A DNA stretch of 64,000 nucleotides from a candidate division KSB1 bacterium (GTDB taxonomy: Bacteria > Zhuqueibacterota > Zhuqueibacteria > Zhuqueibacterales > Zhuqueibacteraceae), in NCBI GenBank assembly GCA_034506175.1, contig JAPDQB010000006.1, positions 62,001 to 126,000 on the forward strand, written 5' to 3'. Made by a program: the position numbers and the translations under genes. A model generated the notes under the pieces. The model was not told the DNA's origin and made no database searches. It saw nothing but the letters and a program-made list of their open reading frames with translations. This document shows, piece by piece, positions 53,255-60,534 of the stretch (positions are counted from its first letter, which is position 1; each line of letters starts with the position of its first letter).

Positions 53255-53749
53255 ATGGAAAATATGAACTCGCGCCGTCAAAACGAAAAAAAACTTGTTG
53301 ACAGCGCACCGCCGAATACGGTCGCGTTTCGCCTCGCCAGCGATCCCAAATTGTTGAAGATCGTCCGTCTCGGCATCGGGCATTTGTGCGACCTCGCCGG
53401 TTTTCCGGAAGAACATCGCCATCGCGCCATGCTCGCCGTTGACGAAGCGTGCTCGAACATCATCCAACACGCGTACGGCGGCGCCACCGACAAGCCGATC
53501 ATCATCACGGCGCGTCTCATCGAAAACGGCATCGAAGTGGTGCTGCGGGATTACGGCAAAAAAGCCGATCCGGAGAAAATCAAATCGCGCGAGCTGGACG
53601 ACATTCGCCCCGGCGGACTCGGCGTCCATCTGATGCGCAGTGCCATGGATGCCGTCGTCTACGACAACAGCTTGCCGGAGGGCAATCAATTGACTCTCAT
53701 CAAATATCTATCACAACCAAGGAACGATTCGCCAGAGGAGGTTAGATGA
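53255..53749 (+). CDS. RsbW/SpoIIAB-like serine kinase (anti-sigma-type ATPase)
   Basis: 164 residues from ATG 53255 (53264 is also possible; the frame extends to 53228 in AT-rich sequence). It is an HATPase_c domain of the GHKL type: N box MLAVDEACSNIIQHAYG, G1-like VLRDYGKKADPEKI and G2-like GGLGVHLMRSAMDAV. Such proteins phosphorylate a STAS partner on Ser/Thr and may also bind a sigma factor. The stop overlaps the start of the STAS gene by ATGA. Confidence 0.9.
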   Translation: MENMNSRRQNEKKLVDSAPPNTVAFRLASDPKLLKIVRLGIGHLCDLAGFPEEHRHRAMLAVDEACSNIIQHAYGGATDKPIIITARLIENGIEVVLRDYGKKADPEKIKSRELDDIRPGGLGVHLMRSAMDAVVYDNSLPEGNQLTLIKYLSQPRNDSPEEVR

Positions 53750-54084
53750 TTGAAGTTGTGACACGCCAGCAGCAGGACGCCGTCGTGGTCTCGATCAAAG
53801 GAGACGTCGACCTATACTCGTCCCCGTCGGTGCGCAAAGCGATCATCGCGCTGACCGAAAAGAAAACGCCGGTGATCATGGTGGACTTGAGCGGTGTGAG
53901 TTATATGGACAGCTCGGGCGTCGCGACGCTGGTCGAAGGCTTGCAGCAAACGGGAAAATACAAAGGCCGGTTCAAGCTCTTCGGACTCGGCATGGCGGTG
54001 CGCGAAGTTTTTGAGCTGAGCCGTCTCGACAAAGTGTTTGAGATTTACCCGAACGAGGAGGCTGCGTTCAGCAGTCTGGCATGA
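53746..54084 (+). CDS. STAS-domain protein (anti-anti-sigma factor/MlaB-like)
   Basis: 112 residues, a single STAS domain (VVVSIKGDVDLYSSPSVRKA; the phosphorylation-site block VDLSGVSYMDSSGVATLVEG; KLFGLGMAVREVFELSRLDK). The Ser pair in MDSSG is where RsbW-like kinases act. It is sandwiched between the kinase gene (ATGA overlap) and mlaE (ATGA overlap), so it could work both as the switch protein and as the MlaB subunit of the lipid ABC transporter. Confidence 0.92.
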   Translation: MIEVVTRQQQDAVVVSIKGDVDLYSSPSVRKAIIALTEKKTPVIMVDLSGVSYMDSSGVATLVEGLQQTGKYKGRFKLFGLGMAVREVFELSRLDKVFEIYPNEEAAFSSLA

Positions 54085-54884
54085 GATTTCTGGCGAACAT
54101 CGCCGGAGGGGTCGGCCGGCAGACGATCCACTTTTTGGTGCATCTCGACCGCATCGTGCGGTTGGGCGTCGAAACTTTGTGGTGTACGGCGGTCGCGCCG
54201 TTCAAAGGCAAAGCCGTCAGATGGCGCAGCGCCGTCGAGCAAATGGTGCGGATCGGTTTTGATTCCATCCCTATCGTCTGTACCATTTCTTTTTTTGTCG
54301 GGTTGATCATGGCCATGCAATCCGCCTATCAACTCCAGCGTTTCGGCGCGACGATTTTCGTGGCGGATTTGGTGGCGGTGTCGATCATCCGCGAATTGGG
54401 GCCGCTGCTCACGGCGATCATCATTGCGGGCCGCAGCGGCTCCGGCATTGCCGCGGAAATCGGCACGATGAAAGTGTCGGAAGAAATTGACGCCCTGCGT
54501 ACGATGGGCGTGAATCCGATCAGTTATCTCGTGGTGCCGCGCACGCTGGCGATGGTGGTCGTGCTGCCGTGCTTGACGCTGCTTGCGGATTTGGTGGGCA
54601 TTATCGGTGGTTATCTGATCGCGGTGACCACGTTGGACATCAGCACGATTCGTTATTATACCCAAACCGCCAATGCCCTGGTGGTGAAAGATTTGACGAC
54701 GGGTTTGATCAAGACGGTCTTCTTTGCGATCATCATTGCCTCGGTTGGCAGCTATCAAGGCTTCATCGTCGAAGGCGGCGCCGAGGGCGTCGGCAAATCC
54801 ACAACGTCTTCGGTTGTCGCGTCGATCTTTTTGATCATCGCGGCAGATGTGTTTTTTACGGCGTTGTTTTATTCGACGTTTTGA
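54081..54884 (+). CDS. mlaE: MlaE-type ABC transporter permease
   Basis: 267 residues, 5-6 membrane helices. It shows the MlaE family signatures FFVGLIMAMQSAYQLQRFGA, SIIRELGPLLTAIIIAGRSG and EIDALRTMGVNPISYLVVPR. With MlaF, MlaD and a STAS protein it moves phospholipid between inner and outer membrane in Gram-negative cells. The start overlaps the STAS stop by ATGA. mlaF is separated from it by a DUF4160-DUF2442 cassette of ~0.76 kb. Confidence 0.93.
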   Translation: MRFLANIAGGVGRQTIHFLVHLDRIVRLGVETLWCTAVAPFKGKAVRWRSAVEQMVRIGFDSIPIVCTISFFVGLIMAMQSAYQLQRFGATIFVADLVAVSIIRELGPLLTAIIIAGRSGSGIAAEIGTMKVSEEIDALRTMGVNPISYLVVPRTLAMVVVLPCLTLLADLVGIIGGYLIAVTTLDISTIRYYTQTANALVVKDLTTGLIKTVFFAIIIASVGSYQGFIVEGGAEGVGKSTTSSVVASIFLIIAADVFFTALFYSTF

Positions 54885-55020
54885 AGGCTTTGAACGCAGA
54901 TTAAACCTCTATTTGTCAGTCATTGCCGAAGTTAGGGCGGGGATGCGTGCTGATCTATCTGTTGGATACTTCGAGATTTTGAATGATCAGCGAATTGTAA
55001 ATTGCATTCAGGAGAGGTTT

Positions 55021-55289
55021 ATGCCGACTCTATCCATGTTCTATGGCATCATCGTACGGATGTATTTCTTCGATGATAAACAGCATCATGAACCTCACAT
55101 TCACGTCGAATACGCAGATTCACAAGCGGTGATCAATATCACGGATGGCAATGTTTTGGCAGGCGAGCTGCCCCGGGTAAAGCAAAGTTGGTGCGGGCAT
55201 GGATTGAAATCCATAAAGATGAACTTGTCGCCAGCTGGAAACTGGCCGTAAATGGCGCCGAGTTATTCAAGATTGACCCATTGAAATAG
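55021..55289 (+). pseudogene. DUF4160 protein with frameshift
   Basis: The first frame gives MPTLSMFYGIIVRMYFFDDK, then HHEPHIHVEYADSQAVINIT and LAGELP, the DUF4160 N terminus. After 'ctgccccgggt' the frame shifts; the continuing frame gives GKAKLVRAWIEIHKDELVAS and WKLAVNGAELFKIDPLK to TAG 55287-55289, the usual C terminus. Like the DUF2283 case, the break sits in a homopolymer (CCCC). It is followed at 10 bases by DUF2442, its normal partner. Confidence 0.75.
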
Positions 55290-55298
55290 GAGTTGCCG

Positions 55299-55571
55299 AT
55301 GAATCCTTATGTCAAAAGTGTCAGCGCGCTGGACGACTATCAACTGGCGTTGGAGTTTGAAAATGCGGAACGGCGAATTTTTGATCTGAGACCCTATTTG
55401 AGTCGTGGTATTTTTGTCCGGCTAAAAAATCCCGCGCTATTTCAGGCGGCACGGGTGGTGGCGGGATCCGTGGAATGGCCAGGAGGCTTAGACTTGAGCT
55501 ACGACACGTTATATCTTGAGAGCCAACCGGCGGAGGCCATTGAACCGGAGATGGCGGAAGCTTTGTCATGA
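55299..55571 (+). CDS. DUF2442 protein
   Basis: 90 residues from ATG 55299 with AGGAG 6 bases upstream. The sequence (PYVKSVSALDDYQLALEFEN, ERRIFDLRPYLSRGIFVRLK, ARVVAGSVEWPGGLDLSYDT) fits DUF2442, the steady partner of DUF4160 in mobile two-gene cassettes sometimes treated as toxin-antitoxin-like. Function is not established. It is inserted between mlaE and mlaF. Confidence 0.85.
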   Translation: MNPYVKSVSALDDYQLALEFENAERRIFDLRPYLSRGIFVRLKNPALFQAARVVAGSVEWPGGLDLSYDTLYLESQPAEAIEPEMAEALS

Positions 55572-55599
55572 AACTTTTTGATATTTTTCAATTCGTATA

Positions 55600-55634
55600 A
55601 ATCCGTCGCATCCGCGTCATCCGTGGTCAAAAAA
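55600..55634. repeat. Dispersed repeat, copy A (upstream of mlaF)
   Basis: aatccgtcgcatccgcgtca followed by tccgtggtcaaaaa. Its reverse complement matches copy B at 56449-56496 over ~30 bases (tttttga..cggatgacgc-gat-gacggatt), so the two are inverted around mlaF. Similar 'cgcggatgacgcagat' sequences are widespread intergenic repeats in bacteria of this kind, by recollection. Confidence 0.65.
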
Positions 55635-55646
55635 AAATAAATCATT

Positions 55647-56438
55647 ATGCCTGACGACCCCCTCATCTCGATCCGCAATCTGCAAACGCATTACGGCTCG
55701 CGGCAGATTTTGAAAAACATCAATCTCGATATTTATCGCGGCGAGACGATGGTGATTCTCGGGCGCTCGGGCTGCGGCAAGAGCACGCTGTTGCGACACC
55801 TCGTCGGTCTGGCCAAGCCTTCGGCGGGCGAGATTCTCATCAAAGGCCACGACATCACCAAGTTGAGCGAAGACGAAATGCTGCCGGTGTTGCGCAAAGT
55901 CGGCATGTTGTTTCAGAGCGCGGCGTTGTTCAACTCGATGACAGTCGGCGAAAATGTTGCCATGCCGTTGCGCGAACACACGAAACTGGAGCCCTCGACC
56001 GTGAAAATCATGGTGCGCATGAAACTGGAAGCGGTCGGACTGGGCGGGTTCGAGGATTTCATGCCGGCGCAACTCAGCGGCGGCATGAAAAAACGCGCCG
56101 GCTTGGCCCGCGCCCTGGCGATGGATCCGGAAATCTTGTTTTGTGATGAGCCTTCTGCCGGACTCGACCCCATCGTGGCCGTGGGCATTGATCAGCTCAT
56201 CATCAAGCTCAATCAAGCCTTGAAGATGACTATCGTCGTCGTGACGCACGAGTTGTCGTCAGTATTTTTGATTGCGGATCGGATTGCGATGCTGCACAAT
56301 GGCTCGGTCTTGGCCATCGGCACGCCGGAAGAATTGCGCGCCAGCACCGATCCGATTGTCCAACAATTTTTGAACCGCGAAGCGGATGAAGAGAAAATTG
56401 ATCGCGAGCAGTATCTGCGGTCGTTGGTGGAAGGGTAA
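55647..56438 (+). CDS. mlaF: MlaF-type ABC transporter ATP-binding protein
   Basis: 263 residues. Walker A GRSGCGKSTLLR, Q-loop LFQSAALFNSMTV, signature LSGGMKKRAGLARA, Walker B ILFCDEPSAGLDP and H-loop VVVTHEL are all present. It energises lipid transport by MlaE/MlaD. A dispersed repeat lies on each side in inverted orientation. DUF2442 ends 75 bases upstream and a ParB-like gene starts 58 bases downstream. Confidence 0.94.
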   Translation: MPDDPLISIRNLQTHYGSRQILKNINLDIYRGETMVILGRSGCGKSTLLRHLVGLAKPSAGEILIKGHDITKLSEDEMLPVLRKVGMLFQSAALFNSMTVGENVAMPLREHTKLEPSTVKIMVRMKLEAVGLGGFEDFMPAQLSGGMKKRAGLARALAMDPEILFCDEPSAGLDPIVAVGIDQLIIKLNQALKMTIVVVTHELSSVFLIADRIAMLHNGSVLAIGTPEELRASTDPIVQQFLNREADEEKIDREQYLRSLVEG

Positions 56439-56448
56439 ATCAAAAGCT

Positions 56449-56496
56449 TTTTTGAACGCGGATGACGCAGATTGGACGGATTGACGCGGATAAAAA
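56449..56496. repeat. Dispersed repeat, copy B (downstream of mlaF)
   Basis: The stretch tttttgaacgcggatgacgc ... attggacggattgacgcgg followed by ataaaaa. It is the inverted partner of copy A at 55600-55634. A shorter relative (ttgaacgcagatt) follows the mlaE stop at about 54889. Confidence 0.65.
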
Positions 56497-56745
56497 GTGA
56501 ATTCACCGCCTCTTAAATCGCTGCATCCAGAGAGTTCTCTAAACCAAACAAAGTTCAATCAATTTGGCAAAATGTCGAATCAAGAACTCATAGACTCTCT
56601 CCGACCAGGACAACCTGGATCGCTCAAGGTTAGACCTGATGGAACGATGATTGATGGCCATCATCGAATAAAAATTCTTCGCGATCGAGGCGTCGATGTC
56701 GATTCATTACCGCGAGAGATTATACCGAAGAACCAACAATGTTGA
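56497..56745 (+). CDS. ParB-like small protein
   Basis: 82 residues from a GTG start at 56497; the N terminus PPLKSLHPESSLNQTKFNQF looks conserved in relatives, so the long form is preferred over ATG 56572. The block 'SLKVRPDGTMIDGHHRIKIL' plus 'RDRGVDVDSLPREII' is a short ParB/sulfiredoxin-like nuclease fold (DG.HR motif). From memory, such proteins are found beside dual-specificity phosphatases, as here (gap 9 bases). Function is unknown; it may modify or cap a partner. Confidence 0.7.
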   Translation: MNSPPLKSLHPESSLNQTKFNQFGKMSNQELIDSLRPGQPGSLKVRPDGTMIDGHHRIKILRDRGVDVDSLPREIIPKNQQC

Positions 56746-56754
56746 GTAAACATC

Positions 56755-57273
56755 ATGACAACAGATCTCTATTGGGTTGAGGGGCCGTGGCTGGGACGGT
56801 TAGCGATCTCATCCCGCCCACGCGGTGGTGATTGGCTTGAAGATGAAATTCGTTCTTGGCGGCGAGTTGATCTCGATGTGATTGTGTCATTGCTCACCAG
56901 CGATGAAATAGCCGATTTAGACTTGGCTCGGGAAGCAGAACTCTGTCACGCTCATGGCTTGCAATTTCTTTCTTTCCCGATTGTTGACCGCAGTGTCCCG
57001 TCTTCGCGAAAGGCTGCTTTGGATTTTGTAAGCACATTAGAAAAAGTTTTGGCTGAGGGAAAGCGCTTGCTCATTCACTGCCGGCAAGGAATTGGCCGGT
57101 CGGCATTGATAGCGGCTTGTCTTCTCGTCTTGTCCGGCTTGCAGCCGGAAACTGCTTTTCGGCGTGTGGGCACGGCGAGAGGCGTGTCAGTACCGGAAAC
57201 ACCTGAGCAGCAGAAATGGGTGATGGAATTTGCGCGACAGTTTACGACAAAGACGACAGTGGCAACATTATAG
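56755..57273 (+). CDS. Dual-specificity/tyrosine protein phosphatase
   Basis: 172 residues. The CX5R active-site loop HCRQGIGRSALIAACLLV, the upstream general-acid Asp (IVDRSVPSS) and the N-terminal 'DLYWVEGPWLGRLAISSRPR' define a cysteine-based phosphatase. It likely dephosphorylates proteins or small molecules. It is 9 bases after the ParB-like gene and 18 bases before mlaD, so it sits inside the lipid-transport operon. Confidence 0.9.
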   Translation: MTTDLYWVEGPWLGRLAISSRPRGGDWLEDEIRSWRRVDLDVIVSLLTSDEIADLDLAREAELCHAHGLQFLSFPIVDRSVPSSRKAALDFVSTLEKVLAEGKRLLIHCRQGIGRSALIAACLLVLSGLQPETAFRRVGTARGVSVPETPEQQKWVMEFARQFTTKTTVATL

Positions 57274-57291
57274 AGAAAAGAGATTTAACAA

Positions 57292-58188
57292 ATGGAATAC
57301 CGTTCACACGAAATCAAAGCCGGGGTTTTGGTCATCGTCGGGTTTCTCGTTTTCATCGCCTTTCTGGTGGCGATGGCAAAAATCGACTGGGAGAGAAAAG
57401 AGAAGTCATACACCGCGCGGTTCAGTTACATCGGCGGCATCGAACGCGGCTCGCTGGTGCGCTTTGGCGGTTTTTTAGTCGGCACGGTGACCGACGTTTA
57501 CATCGCGCCGGATGATAAAACCAAGCTCGAAATCAAGCTCACGGTCGATGATCGCACGCCGGTTCGAATCGACTCCGAGGCGTTTATGTCCTCCATCAAT
57601 TTGATGGGCGATTTTTACATTGAAATCACGACCGGCTCGCCGAGCGCCGAGCTTCTGCCGCCGGGAAGCGTTTTGCGCAGCCGCGATGTGCCATCATTCA
57701 CGCAGCTCAGCGGGCCGCTGGCGGAAATGAGCGATCAGCTCGAAACGCTGTTGATCCGCGTCAACGATCTGTTGCGCGACGAGAACCGCGCGCACATTTC
57801 AAACCTGTTGGCGAATACCGATACGCTGCTGGACAAAAGCGCGGGAAATATCGCGAGCATCATCGCCAACATGAACACGCTGACCGTGCAACTGCAAGGC
57901 CTCGGCGGCAAGCTGGATAAAATGATGGCGAACAACACCAGCGTTTTGGAAACGACGTTGACGCAACTGAATGCGACACTGACGCGCGCCGACACCTTGT
58001 TGCTGGCGTTGAATCGCGCCACGCAATCGCTTGATGGCATGGTGACGCACAACCAGGCGGGTTTTTACGAGGCGATGCAAAATCTCCAGGATGCGACGCA
58101 GCATTTCGAGCAATTCAGCCGGTCGATCAAGGAACGCCCGTGGAATCTCGTGCGCAAATCCAACCCCCCGGAGCGGAAATTACCTTAA
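57292..58188 (+). CDS. mlaD: MlaD-type MCE protein
   Basis: 298 residues. One N-terminal membrane helix (AGVLVIVGFLVFIAFLVAMA) is followed by an MCE domain (about 37-115: YIGGIERGSLVRFGGFLVGT, LMGDFYIEIT) and a long periplasmic coiled coil (about 140-290). The MCE ring binds and passes lipid between MlaE/F and the envelope. Together with mlaE, mlaF and the following PqiC-like lipoprotein it completes the transporter. Confidence 0.92.
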   Translation: MEYRSHEIKAGVLVIVGFLVFIAFLVAMAKIDWERKEKSYTARFSYIGGIERGSLVRFGGFLVGTVTDVYIAPDDKTKLEIKLTVDDRTPVRIDSEAFMSSINLMGDFYIEITTGSPSAELLPPGSVLRSRDVPSFTQLSGPLAEMSDQLETLLIRVNDLLRDENRAHISNLLANTDTLLDKSAGNIASIIANMNTLTVQLQGLGGKLDKMMANNTSVLETTLTQLNATLTRADTLLLALNRATQSLDGMVTHNQAGFYEAMQNLQDATQHFEQFSRSIKERPWNLVRKSNPPERKLP

Positions 58189-58212
58189 AAACGATAAATA
58201 AAAAGAACGAAA

Positions 58213-58923
58213 ATGAAAACGACTCAAAAGGCGTGTTTATATCTTTCTGAAAGGATCCCTTTGCAATTCAAGAGAATTCTTAGGAACAAAAAAGCTTCCT
58301 TCGGAATGACAGGATGCTCAGCTTCCTGTTTGTTTTTTATCTTTTTCTCTTTTTTGCAGTCCTGCGGCGGCGTGCCGGAAACTTATTATTATACGCTGGC
58401 CTTCGAGCAGAGCGCGCCGCTCAACGACGGCCACACGCCGCTGCCGTTTGCGCTGGGCGTGGAAAAATTCCAATCGGAAACCATTTATGACGACGACCGC
58501 ATCATTTATCGCGATTCGCCTTTTGAAGTCAAATATTATTTCTATCGCCGCTGGGTGGCGCCGCCGCGGCATCTGATCACCGAGAAAGTTTTGAGCTATC
58601 TTTCCGATGCCGGCCTGTTTGAAAAAGTTACAATGCATCCGTCCACCGTCAATGTGAAATATGTCTTGAGCGGCCGCCTGCTGGCGTTTGAAGAGTGGGA
58701 TGAGCAAAACACTTGGTACGGCAAAGTCGCTTTCCAAGCGAGTTTATACGAACCGGCGACCCGGCGCGTGGTTTGGACCGGCAGGTTTGAGCATCTCCAG
58801 CCGGTTGCCAAAAAAATTCCTTCCGCTGTTGTTGAAGCGATGAGTGTGAGCATGAAAAAATGTTTGGATGATTTGGTGCGTTCTCTTCGCAAAGAATTGA
58901 GTGGCCCCAAAACGATTCCTTAG
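58213..58923 (+). CDS. ABC-type transport auxiliary lipoprotein (PqiC-like)
   Basis: 236 residues. The lipobox FLQSC (about residue 51) and following beta-rich domain (YYYTLAFEQSAP, LGVEKFQSETIYDDDRIIYR, FEVKYYFYRRWVAPPRHLIT) fit the ABC_trans_aux/DUF330 family that helps MCE transporters at the outer membrane. The first ~30 codons contain an interspersed repeat-like sequence ('aagcttccttcggaatgaca'), so the actual start may be ATG 58306. Confidence 0.82.
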   Translation: MKTTQKACLYLSERIPLQFKRILRNKKASFGMTGCSASCLFFIFFSFLQSCGGVPETYYYTLAFEQSAPLNDGHTPLPFALGVEKFQSETIYDDDRIIYRDSPFEVKYYFYRRWVAPPRHLITEKVLSYLSDAGLFEKVTMHPSTVNVKYVLSGRLLAFEEWDEQNTWYGKVAFQASLYEPATRRVVWTGRFEHLQPVAKKIPSAVVEAMSVSMKKCLDDLVRSLRKELSGPKTIP

Positions 58924-59065
58924 TGGTTAAACCCGGCACCATTCAATGGGAAATAAAACGCAGCGAGATGAAAACTCTTGGTATGAAACTTGTGAGATTA
59001 ATTTTTCAAGGACATCGACGGAGGCCGGTAACTCCCCTAACCCCGGTCCGTCACCACTCTAATCG

Positions 59066-59135
59066 AAACCGAGCTTAATTGGCGTAGCCGACCAGCCCCT
59101 AGAAACGGTTACTTCAAAGCTCGGTTTTTTATTTT
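59066..59135 (+). terminator. Long-loop terminator-like hairpin
   Basis: Perfect 11-bp arms AAACCGAGCTT (59066-59076) and AAGCTCGGTTT (59117-59127) enclose a 40-base loop that can itself pair (ggc-gta-gcc). The T-run 'tttttattttg' follows. It probably ends the mla operon transcript. The large loop is unusual and could also mark an attenuator or a small RNA. Confidence 0.6.
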
Positions 59136-59214
59136 GGGAAGAAGATTAGCCCGAGTGACTCACGTGTTTTGTAGAAAAGTGAATCATTCGGGTTATGTGT
59201 TTTGGAAAACGTTG

Positions 59215-59243
59215 TTGACAAAAAGAAGCGCGAGTTTTATATT
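59215..59243 (+). promoter_or_regulatory. Sigma70-type promoter of Uma2 gene
   Basis: TTGACA (59215-59220), 17-base spacer, TATATT (59238-59243). The predicted transcript starts near 59250, 22 bases before the ATG, with no ribosome site visible. Confidence 0.65.
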
Positions 59244-59271
59244 AGTGTCATGACCAAATGAATATTTTGCC

Positions 59272-59898
59272 ATGAGTGGCGTCATCACAAAAGATCAAGA
59301 CCTCGAAACACTGCCGCTTAGTTTTGATAATGAAGAAGCGTTTGAAGCTTGGTGCGACGAAGATATTCGCGCCGAATATTTAAGCGGGAAGGTGATTATG
59401 CATTCGCCGGCTGGAACTGTTCACGAGAAATCCGTTCATTGGCTTAGCACGCTTTTGGAGCTTTTTATCGCTCGCGATGAGTTGGGAGAACTTTTTGGAT
59501 CGAATACACAACTTCGTCTATCTACGGGTAGACGACGCTTGGCGGATTTGTCTTTTGTGACAAAAGATCGTCTTAATATTGTTTATCCAACTTATATTGA
59601 TGGCGCGCCAGACATTGTTATCGAGTTCGTCTGCGAAGAAAGCACGGTACGTGATTGGCGGGAAAAGTATTGGGAATACGAAACTGCAGGTGTAAAAGAG
59701 TATTGGGTGATTGACCAGCGCTTGGAAAGAATGGATCTTTATATTCTTGGTGAAGATAAAAAATACATTGCGGCGCAAGAGCAAGCTGGAAAACTGTTAT
59801 CAAAAGTTTTGCCGGGCTTTTGGCTGAGGCCGGAATGGTTTTGGCAACAACCTTTGCCAAACGTTCGTGCAATTGCTGGTGAAATCGAAATTATGTGA
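59272..59898 (+). CDS. Uma2-family endonuclease-like protein
   Basis: 208 residues, intact. The sequence runs FDNEEAFEAWCDEDIRAEYL, HSPAGTVHEKSVHWLSTLLE, GAPDIVIEFVCEESTVRDWR and YETAGVKEYWVIDQ, then KVLPGFWLRPEWFW. It belongs to the PD-(D/E)XK-fold Uma2 group; likely metal ligands are the D of APDIVIEF and the E two residues further. Its close paralogue at 27693 is a pseudogene. A strong promoter stands upstream and a terminator downstream, so it is a single-gene unit. Confidence 0.88.
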   Translation: MSGVITKDQDLETLPLSFDNEEAFEAWCDEDIRAEYLSGKVIMHSPAGTVHEKSVHWLSTLLELFIARDELGELFGSNTQLRLSTGRRRLADLSFVTKDRLNIVYPTYIDGAPDIVIEFVCEESTVRDWREKYWEYETAGVKEYWVIDQRLERMDLYILGEDKKYIAAQEQAGKLLSKVLPGFWLRPEWFWQQPLPNVRAIAGEIEIM

Positions 59899-59922
59899 TT
59901 CTCTTGACATGTCTTGAATTGA

Positions 59923-59953
59923 AAGGCCTCGATACTTCGAGGCTTTTTGTTTT
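59923..59953 (+). terminator. Rho-independent terminator after Uma2 gene
   Basis: Stem GCCTCGA (59926-59932) / TCGAGGC (59937-59943) with loop 'tact' and a following TTTTTGTTTT. It is 25 bases after the stop codon. Confidence 0.88.
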
Positions 59954-60008
59954 CACCACAATAAATTCGGCGCTGGCGCGTTTATTTTAACAAACGGTCG
60001 ACCGCAAA

Positions 60009-60534
60009 ATGTTTTTAGACGATTCCGAATTGATTCGGGCCTGCCAAAACGGCAACGAGAAAGCGTTCGCATCAAGGATATTTTCAGAATGACGAGGAAG
60101 CGCTCGTCACAGCTGTCGATTATCAAAACGCCACCGACGCCGAGGTGGAAAAAGCCGGGTTGGGGCGATTGATCGAAAAAGCCTTGCTGCAACTGCCGGC
60201 GAAGCCGCGCGAAGTTTTTCTGCAGCGGCAGCACGGCGAGCTGCGTTTCAAGAAAATCGCCGAATTCGAGCGCCAGAGCCGGGAATTAGCCGGCTCTTAT
60301 TCTAAAGCTCAAGACGAGGCCGCGCGCAAAACGCTTCGCGCCAATCTGGCCGAGATCGTAACGAAGCTTTTTGATTTGCGCGAGCAAAACCGGCAAGAAG
60401 AAGTGAGACGGATGGAAACAGATTTGAAACGGCTGAAAGATACGCTGGCGCCACGCCAGAAAAATCGCGCCAATATCATCGAGCGGCGGATTCAACAATT
60501 GACCGGCGAGGCCGGCGCGATGGAATGGGAGTAG
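60009..60534 (+). pseudogene. ECF sigma factor remnant with coiled-coil C terminus
   Basis: An ATG at 60009 begins MFLDDSELIRACQNGNEKAF, the typical region 1/2 start of an ECF sigma factor, but runs into TGA after 27 codons. Another frame resumes (DEEALVTAVDYQNATDAEVE) and reaches region 4 (LIEKALLQLPAKPREVFLQR and GELRFKKIAE). The sigma-2 domain is thus mostly deleted. The frame then continues as a charged coiled coil (QEEVRRMETDLKRLKDTLAP ... RANIIERRIQQL). That tail resembles the end of an anti-sigma or periplasmic metal-sensor-like protein, suggesting that a deletion fused a sigma gene to its neighbour. Confidence 0.6.

Larger units (their letters stand above)
58924..59271. other. Intergenic region with a possible structured RNA or terminator, and a promoter
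   Basis: No gene is seen. It holds GC-rich symmetrical sequence (gacgga...tccgtc, 59016-59052), an 11-bp inverted repeat ending in T residues (59066-59135) and a good sigma70 promoter (59215-59243) before the Uma2 gene. Confidence 0.5.

Noticed and set aside
54948..54984. VapC-like start (VLIYLLDTSRF) before the DUF4160 gene
   Set aside because: Only 11 codons before a stop. It may be a toxin remnant but is too short to separate from chance.
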